From: Prevotella sp.
GTDB lineage: Bacteria > Bacteroidota > Bacteroidia > Bacteroidales > Bacteroidaceae
Assembly: GCA_016287755.1 (NCBI GenBank)
Contig: JAEEWT010000021.1
Location: 1 to 33,387 of the forward strand
Length of the DNA: 33,387 nucleotides
Direction of reading: 5' to 3'
A program made the position numbers and the translations under genes. Of this stretch, positions 23,250 to 29,903 are shown piece by piece; positions within the stretch are counted from its first letter, which is position 1; each line of letters starts with the position of its first letter. The notes below the pieces were generated by a model. The model searched no databases. It worked only from the letters and a program-made list of their open reading frames with translations, and was not told the DNA's origin.

Positions 23250-23993
23250 TTACTGATAATTTCGGATGCGCACCTCCGTACTACTATCCTCCAGCAGGTC
23301 AGCCACCTTCTGAATCTCCGTTGTTGAGTAGTGATACGGGAACAGCACCTTCGGTTTGATGATGCGAGCCGCGTTAGCCACCTGCTCCGGCGTCATGGTA
23401 TAAGGCTGGTTACACGGCAGGAAAGCCACGTCGATATCCTTGATGTCTGCCATCTCCGGAATATCTTCCGTATCACCTGCGATATAGACACGCAGTCCGT
23501 CGATGGTGATGATGAACCCATTGTCGCGTCCTTTAGGATGGAACTGCGTACGCCCTTCCGAATAGTTATATGCTGGCACCGCCTCCACATGAATATCCGC
23601 AGCAACGTCCATCTTATCGCCGTTAGCCATCACCTTCCCGTAGCCCAGCATCTCTGCACACCGCGCGTTCGTAATCATCTGCGTACCCTCCTTGGTAAGC
23701 GCGGCAATAGCCTGTTTATCAAAGTGATCGCCATGCTCGTGTGTCACAAAGATATAGTCAGCCTTCGGCATCGTGGAATAGTCGGTAGCAGGCGGGATAT
23801 TCGTCACAGGATCAATCTCTATCTCCTTCCCATCGTAGCATATCCGAATGCTACCGTGTTTAATACAGTGGAACACCACCTCTTTCCCGGTAGGTGTTTT
23901 GAACACGTCCACGCCCTCTGTCTCAGCAGGTTTCGTGGCCTTACAAGAAAACAACGTCATAACGCTTAGCAGTAATAAATAATACCTTTTCAT
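23250..23993 (-). CDS. Metallo-beta-lactamase-fold lipoprotein hydrolase
   Basis: 247 aa. The signal ends in LFSCKATK (Cys17), giving a lipoprotein. The zinc motif HEHGDHFD is at residues 85-92 (H85, H87, D89, H90). IAGDTEDIPEM gives the later Asp ligand and PKVLFPYHYSTT the last His. DIDVAFLPCNQPYTMT is typical of the UlaG/UPF0173-like branch of the MBL fold. The reaction is unknown; such proteins are often phosphodiesterases or lactonases. It has its own promoter and a leader of about 95 nt with hairpins. Confidence 0.85.
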   Translation of the reverse strand: MKRYYLLLLSVMTLFSCKATKPAETEGVDVFKTPTGKEVVFHCIKHGSIRICYDGKEIEIDPVTNIPPATDYSTMPKADYIFVTHEHGDHFDKQAIAALTKEGTQMITNARCAEMLGYGKVMANGDKMDVAADIHVEAVPAYNYSEGRTQFHPKGRDNGFIITIDGLRVYIAGDTEDIPEMADIKDIDVAFLPCNQPYTMTPEQVANAARIIKPKVLFPYHYSTTEIQKVADLLEDSSTEVRIRNYQ

Positions 23994-24092
23994 ATAGCAG
24001 TTTGGTTAATACTTTGACAAAGTTGCGATTAAGCGAGGGCAATGATGCTCGCATCGATTGCCGAGCGTGAGCAAGTTCGCCATCTCCGATGG

Positions 24093-24124
24093 CAAAGATA
24101 CAATTAAGTGAGCGAAAAACCAAA
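24093..24124 (-). promoter_or_regulatory. Promoter of the MBL-fold lipoprotein gene
   Basis: TTTG (24121-24124), a 20-nt spacer and TATCTTTG (24093-24100) on the minus strand. Right after it comes GCCATC-GGA-GATGGC, an inverted repeat at the start of the transcript. Confidence 0.7.
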
Positions 24125-24174
24125 GAAAAGTACATTTTTCTATACATTTTTCCGAAGTTTTTAAGCCTGTTTCC

Positions 24175-24255
24175 AAAACCTATGGTTTTAGGCTCCAATA
24201 CCTATGGTTTCAGGCTCCAAAACCTATGGTTTTAGAACGCAAAACCACATGTTTT
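24175..24255 (+). repeat. Four 15-nt dyads at exact 22-nt period (AAAACC-TAT-GGTTTT)
   Basis: Dyads begin at 24175, 24197, 24219 and 24241. Copies 1 and 3 are the perfect 6+3+6 form AAAACCTATGGTTTT. Copy 2 reads AATACCTATGGTTTC and copy 4 AAAACCACATGTTTT. The 7-nt spacers of copies 1 and 2 are AGGCTCC. The period equals about two helical turns. Confidence 0.9.
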
Positions 24256-24328
24256 GTCAAGACCTAACATCACAAAAACATAATTACCTAATATTAAGCA
24301 ACTTAGAAGCAAACCAAGGCTTCAAAGA

Positions 24329-24539
24329 CCTAACATAAACCTAACATAAACCTAACATAAACCTAACATCAAACCTAACATCAAACCTAACATCTAGGAG
24401 CCACCCTTTACCCCTCCAAAAGGAGGGGAAATGTCGTTTCAACGAGATTTCGAGATGTCGTAATAACGTAACAACGAAAACGGAAAATGGCTCCTTGATG
24501 TTAGGTCTATGTTAGGTTTATGTTAGGTCTGATGTTAGG
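24329..24539 (+). repeat. Large inverted repeat of 11/12-nt iterons
   Basis: CCTAACAT begins at 24329, 24340, 24351, 24362, 24374 and 24386 (steps 11, 11, 11, 12, 12). Its complement ATGTTAGG begins at 24498, 24509, 24520 and 24532 (steps 11, 11, 12). The inner edges are GGAGCCA (24397-24403) and TGGCTCC (24488-24494). The 84-nt centre contains a perfect hairpin, CCCCTCC-AAAA-GGAGGGG (24411-24428). Single extra copies lie at 24263 and near 24587. Confidence 0.9.
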
Positions 24540-24671
24540 TCTGAAAATCGTGAAACACCTTTATATAGGGCATTTTGCCGTGAAACTGTTAGGTCTTTGA
24601 AAAATCTCATATTTTATCACCCCACCCCCAGCTTCGCCACCTGTATAAGAATACTGCAACCAAACAATTTA

Positions 24672-24708
24672 TTCCCATGTTGGGAACACTTTATTCCCAC
24701 GTTGGGAA
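24672..24708 (+). repeat. Two 15-nt dyads at 22-nt period (TTCCCA-TGT-TGGGAA)
   Basis: TTCCCATGTTGGGAA at 24672-24686 and TTCCCACGTTGGGAA at 24694-24708. The 6+3+6 form and 22-nt step are the same as in the array at 24175-24255, with unrelated sequence. Confidence 0.85.
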
Positions 24709-24838
24709 CTCTCATCATCAATGCCTTATGCTAGAAAAAACTATTCGCACACTTCCCACTCTACAAGAAACAGGTAAAGAACACAGGCATTGTTTCTGAC
24801 ATAAGAAATCTGTATTTTGAATGAAAAAATAGACAATA

Positions 24839-24892
24839 ATTCCAAAATCCCCAAATTTATTACCCTAAAATATTCCAAAATCCCCAAATTTA
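24839..24892 (+). repeat. 21-nt direct repeat
   Basis: ATTCCAAAATCCCCAAATTT plus one A occurs at 24839-24859 and 24872-24892, a 33-nt step. Confidence 0.85.
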
Positions 24893-24902
24893 CCCAATCT
24901 GT

Positions 24903-25097
24903 GAGATGGTTAAGATCTGTGTGAGGCTTCCTTAACCTAACAATTTTGTTCAATTTTGAATCAGATTATGTTAGATGTCTCGCCGATGGTGATCCAAAGA
25001 GTTTCGACCACGGATTTACCGGATCCCACAGATCCCACAGATTTCTTTATCTGTTGTTCAAGTATTTCTGCGAGATGGTTAAGATCTGTGTGAGGCT
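24903..25097 (+). repeat. 26-nt direct repeat pair flanking a 9-nt-period block
   Basis: A 26-nt sequence starting GAGATGGTTAAGATCTGTGT is exactly repeated at 24903-24928 and 25072-25097. Between them lies ACGGATTTA, CCGGATCCC, ACAGATCCC, ACAGATTTC (25010-25045), a period-9 block. Confidence 0.85.
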
Positions 25098-25330
25098 CGC
25101 AACCATTTCCGATTTTCCGTTTCTTTTTCAGTTTATTCCGTTATAGATAATTCTTTGCGCCAATCACTATGAGAATCAGATTTGGCTTCGCCTTCCGTGA
25201 TCTCTGTGCTTTCTGTGTGCATAATAATAAATATCTATGTGAGTATCTCCGTAAACGTTTACGTAGCAATGTATCTATTTCCACCCATGATGTATTTCCA
25301 CAAAAACGTAAAAAAATGTGTATCAAAGCA

Positions 25331-25360
25331 TTGCGGTTTCAATAAATTTTTCTACTTTTG
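25331..25360 (+). promoter_or_regulatory. Promoter of the 952-aa secreted protein gene
   Basis: TTG (25331-25333), a 19-nt spacer and TACTTTTG (25353-25360), followed by CACCCGAAATTTAAG. A second -7 match, TACCTTTG (25509-25516), is followed by the similar CACCGGAATTTGAAA but has no good -33 box. The leader would be about 300 or 145 nt. It contains a 15-codon open frame (25532-25579) and small hairpins such as GACCG-AACG-CGGTC. Confidence 0.6.
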
Positions 25361-25664
25361 CACCCGAAATTTAAGACAAGAGTGTACTAACAGGTTTCTT
25401 TCGGATACTTTTTCTCCCAAATTCTTTACGTGATGTAACAAAAACCACAGGGGGATGATACACAAAATCCGTGTTACTTGTAATAAATACACTTAATAAT
25501 TTAAGGTGTACCTTTGCACCGGAATTTGAAAATGGCGACCGAACGCGGTCATGCAATGATAAAACGGAGTCAATCATAAAGGTAATCACACCTTTGGCTC
25601 CACCCTCTCAACTCAATATAAGCATAAAGCAACAATAATAATATAAACAAAAACAAAGAGCAAC

Positions 25665-28523
25665 ATGAAAAAGCTTTTTACTTTAGTGATCGTACTTTTT
25701 GCTTTCGTTACAAACGCGATGGCAGATGAATGTATCCGCTTTGAAAACCCAAGTATTCGCTTTGAAAATACAGGCGGTATTATGACCTACGATGGTCAGG
25801 AAATCAGATTCTATTGGGCTGATGGTAATATTTATAATCCAAACTTTAGCATTAACAACGATTATAATTGGCATGCTAAAGCAGTAGGAGACATTAAGCT
25901 AATAAATGCCAATAATGCAGAGGTTGATGAAATGGATCTTACTGTAAAGAACAACACTCAGTATCCTGTCAGATTTAAGGGTGAAGGATCTATCATAGTG
26001 ACAGTTAACAGGAAAGAACCATTCAATGGTAAAATCTTTTACAGCTACTATGTCATTACTGTTCCTTACACAGGCAATCACGTTTGGGATTTCTTCTCTG
26101 GGGTAACTCCCAGAACAGGAACCGAAGCACAATGGAAAAGTGGATACAAAATTAAGCAGGAACATCCCATCAAAATAGTTAATGAGAATGAAACTAATAT
26201 TGATGGTTACAAAAAAATAAATGGTACTAATGCCTTTTTTATTCCAGAGACGTCAGGCCTACTGTTTGAAGCAAACGAGAACAATTTCGGATACAACAAT
26301 ACTAATTTGAAACTTGTTACATGGGGTGGTAAAAAAGGTAATGGCGACAAAGCCAAATTTACGATTCCATCAGTTCAAGGTGGTAAATACATCAAGATTT
26401 GGTGGAATACCATGCATCAAGGTGAATCTGGTGCTCATTTTAGAGTGAATGATCTTCTTGATTTGGAAGGAACAGAGATAACAAATGAATTCGGTGTTAC
26501 AGGTGTTCATACCGAAAGCAAGTGTGAAGGTGTAACAATCTTCAAGGTAAAGGGAAATCCGAACGAAAGGAAAAACATAACCTTCACACTGACAGACGAA
26601 GGCTGGAATGACCTCTACAAGATTGAAATTACAGACGTGTATAGTACAGACATGATTCTTGTTGATCAGATGCAAGGTAATGATAAAGAGGTATTATATA
26701 ATATGGAGACAGGACACTTTGTTGTTCCTGAGACAGAGTTGAACCAAGCACATTATTACACAGATAATGGCGATAGACCCTATATGACCTTCATAGGCGC
26801 ATCTGGTTATGCTCGTGTTCACCGTGCAAAAACCTGTAGGTTTACTGTTGAACAAGAACCTAACAACAGTGTAGTGGACTGGACTGAACGCAGATGGACA
26901 ACTCAAGATGGTAAAGTTGAATACTACAACCTAGACTTTACCAAAATCAAGGGTACAGGAAACGTGAAGATAATTCAGAAGGAATACTTTAACGGTTATG
27001 TTCTCGACAAGAAAGAGACATGGATTGCCATCGGCACTTATAAGCAGCAGAGTTACCCATATACCTGGGACTTTACCGATTACAATGTAAGTCAAGGCAG
27101 TTTATATGCTTGGCTAAGTGGTTCCAACACCTATGGTACACAAAAATATGGGCATTGGAAAATGGAGAACTCTGAAACTTATGCCCTAGAGACACATGAG
27201 CAAGTTAACGGAACCATCTTAAATGGTCAGACCAATCAGCTTGAGAAAATTCATAAGCCACTGTTTGCTCAAGGTGCTCAACTTACTTATTGGAAGCAAG
27301 ACAACACGATTGGTACAATCAAAGAAGCCGAAGGCTTACGTGTAAAACAGGCTTGGGGAACAAAAGGAGAACTTGCTGTTGGCGAAGATTTCGATGGAGA
27401 ACTTAGCATTAACGGCAAATGCCTGAAATATACTCCAGCTGGTGAATGGAGCCGTCTGCACATTACTATTCCAAACGTTGATGCTGGTATGTATGTGTTC
27501 ATTAAAGCAGATGATGGCACAGAGGCTGAAAACTACGCCAATCCAAGTGTAAAATTAGGCAACTCCGAACTTACAGCAGATAATAGCTACAATACTAAGA
27601 ATAAGGTGCGCGCATATAAAGTCACGGCGACAGGTGATGTGGACATCACATTCGCTAAAGCGGCACAGATCAAAGCTATAGGTGTAACGAACATCTTCAA
27701 GAGCATTAACGCTCTGGGTTATGCTACAGAGAGCCGTGATGTAGATATCGACCACATATATGAAGGCGAGTTTACCAAGAATGACGTAAATGCATACTGT
27801 ATTCAGACATACAACGATGAAGGTTTTACGTATGAATATAAAGGTACACCTATAGTGAAAAAATCACAGGTAATGAATGTCATTCCAAAGAATACAGGTA
27901 TTGTGTTATATAAAGAGGGTCATAGCGGGGACGCTTTCAATGTACCTTTGTTCTATCCTGCATGCAATGCAAAAGTTAAGGAAGCTGAGCAAATCGCATT
28001 AGATAACAACTGGATGGCGCCCAATGTTAAATCTACATTACATGAATCAGAAACAGAAATGAGAGGTAGCGTAGAATGCCAGAAGTTCGTAATGTCTCGT
28101 CAATACTACGTTTATCACAGAAACAGTGATGGGACTGGCACTGATTCTGAAGAGAAAACATCAGAACAGGAAGCATTTTATCGCATGAGGCTGAAAGAGG
28201 GTGGAAACAATACCATGGGTGCAAATAAAGCATATTTGTTGATACCAATGAGCAAGCTACCAACAGCTCTTTGGAATGGAGGTAATGGAGCAGGTGTCGC
28301 AGGACAAGCTAAGCCTGGTGTGATCTTCATGGACGATATCATGGATCTGTTCGGTGGAGATGAGCCTATCTCTGGTATTGCAACTGCCATTGACACCATC
28401 GAGCCTACAGAGACAGTTGGCAACGGCTATACGTTCCACACACTGAGCGGTATGCAGATTCAGGGCGTTCCCACTCAGAAGGGTGTATATATCGTGAATG
28501 GTAAGAAGGTATTGGTTAAGTAA
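25665..28523 (+). CDS. Large secreted protein with T9SS-type sorting tail
   Basis: 952 aa. A Sec signal peptide (residues 1-20, ending NAMA) is followed by DECIRF. The body is rich in Asn, Thr, Gly and aromatic residues, as in beta-sandwich modules. A motif with Trp-Asp-Phe recurs (TGNHVWDFFSG, YPYTWDFTDY). The last 35-40 residues run GYTFHTLSGMQIQGVPTQKG, then VYIVNGKKVLVK, closely fitting the Prevotella T9SS C-terminal sorting domain (a YTLSG-type start, a PTQKGVYI turn and a KKVLVK end). It is probably exported by the system that PorW/PorX serve and attached to the surface. No enzyme motif was found, so glycan binding or adhesion is possible but unproven. The region appears more AT-rich than the housekeeping genes to the left. 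The 68-aa gene follows by 20 nt. Confidence 0.8.
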   Translation: MKKLFTLVIVLFAFVTNAMADECIRFENPSIRFENTGGIMTYDGQEIRFYWADGNIYNPNFSINNDYNWHAKAVGDIKLINANNAEVDEMDLTVKNNTQYPVRFKGEGSIIVTVNRKEPFNGKIFYSYYVITVPYTGNHVWDFFSGVTPRTGTEAQWKSGYKIKQEHPIKIVNENETNIDGYKKINGTNAFFIPETSGLLFEANENNFGYNNTNLKLVTWGGKKGNGDKAKFTIPSVQGGKYIKIWWNTMHQGESGAHFRVNDLLDLEGTEITNEFGVTGVHTESKCEGVTIFKVKGNPNERKNITFTLTDEGWNDLYKIEITDVYSTDMILVDQMQGNDKEVLYNMETGHFVVPETELNQAHYYTDNGDRPYMTFIGASGYARVHRAKTCRFTVEQEPNNSVVDWTERRWTTQDGKVEYYNLDFTKIKGTGNVKIIQKEYFNGYVLDKKETWIAIGTYKQQSYPYTWDFTDYNVSQGSLYAWLSGSNTYGTQKYGHWKMENSETYALETHEQVNGTILNGQTNQLEKIHKPLFAQGAQLTYWKQDNTIGTIKEAEGLRVKQAWGTKGELAVGEDFDGELSINGKCLKYTPAGEWSRLHITIPNVDAGMYVFIKADDGTEAENYANPSVKLGNSELTADNSYNTKNKVRAYKVTATGDVDITFAKAAQIKAIGVTNIFKSINALGYATESRDVDIDHIYEGEFTKNDVNAYCIQTYNDEGFTYEYKGTPIVKKSQVMNVIPKNTGIVLYKEGHSGDAFNVPLFYPACNAKVKEAEQIALDNNWMAPNVKSTLHESETEMRGSVECQKFVMSRQYYVYHRNSDGTGTDSEEKTSEQEAFYRMRLKEGGNNTMGANKAYLLIPMSKLPTALWNGGNGAGVAGQAKPGVIFMDDIMDLFGGDEPISGIATAIDTIEPTETVGNGYTFHTLSGMQIQGVPTQKGVYIVNGKKVLVK

Positions 28524-28543
28524 GTTGAAGGAGGATAACAACA

Positions 28544-28750
28544 ATGAAAAAGAAAGTATATATAGCACCGCTGACAGATATATCACTGATGGCCATCGAG
28601 GCACATCTGATGAAAACGAGCAACGAGGAGTGGACCGATCCAGGCAACTCAGATGCTAAGGAGCAAGGTGGTTTCTTCGATTTCGATGACGACTTCGGTG
28701 ACACCTGGGACAACCAGACTGACACCAAAGATCTCTGGGGCGACAACTAA
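28544..28750 (+). CDS. 68-aa acidic small protein
   Basis: 68 aa. A basic start, MKKKVYIAPLTDISLM, is followed by EAHLMKTSNEEWTDPGN. The tail is very acidic and Phe/Trp-rich (GGFFDFDDDFGDTWDN, then TDTKDLWGDN). There is no signal peptide or membrane segment. Small proteins with this KKKY/VY-x-x-P start and an acidic tail are familiar in Prevotella and Bacteroides as hypothetical proteins beside large secreted proteins; their role is unknown to me. A strong Shine-Dalgarno-like AAGGAGG lies 12 nt before the ATG, rare in this phylum and supporting translation. It is probably in one transcript with the preceding gene. Downstream sits a chain of four tiny hairpins. Confidence 0.75.
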   Translation: MKKKVYIAPLTDISLMAIEAHLMKTSNEEWTDPGNSDAKEQGGFFDFDDDFGDTWDNQTDTKDLWGDN

Positions 28751-28751
28751 G

Positions 28752-28828
28752 GCTGCAAGCAGCGTTCAAGGGCAAAGCCCGTTCAAAAGCGGCTAATGCC
28801 GCGTTCAAGAGCGCTGATGCGCGTTCAA
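28752..28828 (+). repeat. Chain of four mini-hairpins joined by GTTCAA
   Basis: Hairpins are GCTGC-AA-GCAGC (28752-28763), GGGC-AAA-GCCC (28770-28780), GCGGC-TAAT-GCCGC (28789-28802) and GCGC-TGAT-GCGC (28811-28822). Each is followed by GTTCAA (28764, 28781, 28803, 28823). Stems differ in sequence but all pair; the joint is constant. The chain begins 2 nt after the stop codon of the 68-aa gene. Confidence 0.9.
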
Positions 28829-28840
28829 GCTAATAACGAA

Positions 28841-28918
28841 CACGGATTACACAGATGCAACGGATAAAACAATTCAAACAGCAGAAAGAATTAATCCGTA
28901 AAATCCGAAAGATCCGTG
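28841..28918 (+). repeat. Inverted repeat of 9-nt words (ACGGAT type)
   Basis: The left arm 28841-28865 reads CACGGATTA, CACAGATGC, AACGGAT. The right arm 28894-28918 reads ATCCGTAAA, ATCCGAAAG, ATCCGTG. The CGGAT words pair across the loop, while positions between them differ. Confidence 0.75.
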
Positions 28919-29008
28919 GTCAGTAAAAAGATTAATTGTTAAAGGTAAATGAATAGATTTCATTTATAGTGTTAGTATTTAGAGAAGTAAATAGTTTTTC
29001 ATGAGAAA

Positions 29009-29042
29009 CGGGGGACGTCGTGATGACGCCTCCCGCTTTTTT
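29009..29042 (+). terminator. Terminator of the secreted protein / 68-aa gene transcript
   Basis: CGGGGGACGTC pairs with GACGCCTCCCG, with one mismatch and one G-T pair, around GTGAT, followed by CTTTTTT. A strong stem with a U-run about 260 nt after the 68-aa gene. Confidence 0.85.
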
Positions 29043-29079
29043 CGCTACGAATTAGAACCAAAGGTGTTTTTAGACAAAA

Positions 29080-29259
29080 GAACCAAAGGACCAAGGTTAT
29101 TTCAGCTTACATCCGTTCAATCCGAGTGATCCGTGGTCAAGTATTTATGTGTGAGATTATTTCCGTGTTTCCGTTTATTTGTCCGTTTCTTCCGCTGTGA
29201 ATATAATACGACCACGGATCACTCAGATCATACGGATCTATTCCTTGGTCCTTTGGTTC
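29080..29259 (+). repeat. Nested composite inverted repeat
   Basis: Outer arms are a perfect 17-nt pair, GAACCAAAGGACCAAGG at 29080-29096 and its complement at 29243-29259. Inner arms 29111-29138 and 29210-29237 match at 24 of 28 positions and are made of 9-nt words (ATCCGTTCA, ATCCGAGTG, ATCCGTGG). After the outer right arm, CCTTGG and CCTTTRGTT words continue to about 29297. Confidence 0.85.
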
Positions 29260-29353
29260 CTTGGTCTTTAATCCTTTAGTTCCTTGGTTCTTTGGTCTGT
29301 CAACTATGTTATTATATCTAAATATTTGTTCTCACAAAGTAGCCTATCGTTGG

Positions 29354-29449
29354 ATACATTTGTTCCTTACACGCCATTTCATATCCTTTTCAAGTTGTTA
29401 TTAATCAGTGATTTATAACAACCTTAGATCAGAATACATTTGTTCCTTA
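29354..29449 (+). repeat. 16-nt direct repeat containing TACATTTG
   Basis: ATACATTTGTTCCTTA occurs at 29354-29369 and again at 29434-29449, an 80-nt step. Each holds a TAnnTTTG -7 match, but neither has a -33 box at the right distance. Confidence 0.6.
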
Positions 29450-29588
29450 ACCCTCTTCAAAACTCTCTTACAACACAAATTTTTCGTCATTTTGTTCATT
29501 TTCTTTATATTCTGTATCAAATTGCCGCTGTGTGCGTACATCAAAAGACTAAGTAACATATAATAAATATGTATATAATAAATTGTCA

Positions 29589-29596
29589 TAATTTTG
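29589..29596 (+). promoter_or_regulatory. Candidate -7 element for the last secreted protein gene
   Basis: TAATTTTG followed by CAGCCGAAAATTTCAG, similar to the context after the -7 boxes at 25353 and 25509. No clear TTTG at -33, so support is moderate. The leader would be about 300 nt. Confidence 0.45.
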
Positions 29597-29903
29597 CAGC
29601 CGAAAATTTCAGTCTAGCTAAATACTCGTGGTGAAAATAACGTTTCGTAAGCCAACTATTCAAGCGTATCGTAAACCAACGTTTTCGTTAAGCCAAATGA
29701 GCAAAATGATGTTTACATCGATTCTGCCATGGCGAGAAAAGGTGGGATGAAATCCAACCATCTGAAAGAGCTCAAGACAAGAATTAGGACGACATTCAAG
29801 ACGACAACAATAATGTTTAGTCTGCAAAACTTAGTATTTATATATACTTATTATTAATTATTTATAATTTTATCATTCAATCAAACTAAAAGACAGTACG
29901 GAA

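Larger units (their letters stand above)
23994..25664. other. 1.67-kb repeat-rich non-coding region
   Basis: No convincing gene is seen on either strand; the short open frames translate into repeat sequence. From left to right it holds the MBL leader with a hairpin (24039-24061, GCAAT/ATTGC around CTCG), the MBL promoter, a 22-nt-period dyad array, a large iteron inverted repeat, a second dyad array, two direct repeats, 9-nt-period repeats (25010-25045 and 25195-25221) and the promoters of the large secreted protein gene. The segments 24541-24660 and 24720-24838 show nothing I can name. Confidence 0.7.
28751..29903. other. 1.15-kb repeat-rich non-coding region
   Basis: It holds a four-hairpin chain, two 9-nt-period inverted repeats, a terminator, a 16-nt direct repeat and a -7 element before the last gene. 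Around 29640-29700 the words CGTAAGCCAAC, CGTAAACCAAC and GTTAAGCCAAA recur loosely. A 42-codon open frame (29729-29857) is not convincing. No RNA gene is recognised. Confidence 0.7.

Noticed and set aside
23941..24198. 85-codon open frame on the minus strand upstream of the MBL gene
   Set aside because: It overlaps the MBL start, runs through the promoter and dyad array and has no family resemblance.
24175..24255. CRISPR-like array
   Set aside because: The repeats are short palindromes with fixed, similar 7-nt spacers and a 22-nt period; there are no variable spacers of 30 nt or so and no cas genes.
24741..24953. 70-codon open frame on the minus strand
   Set aside because: It translates a direct repeat (NLGILE twice) and has no other support.
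25503..25600. Riboswitch in the leader of the 952-aa gene
   Set aside because: Small hairpins exist but no known riboswitch core motif was recognised.
29076..29300. Insertion sequence or transposon ends
   Set aside because: There is no transposase frame nearby and no visible target duplication; the arms are built of short period words.
29729..29857. 42-codon open frame (starting MARKGGMKSN) in the leader of the last gene
   Set aside because: Short, no family resemblance and AT-rich end; kept only as a possible leader frame in the findings.
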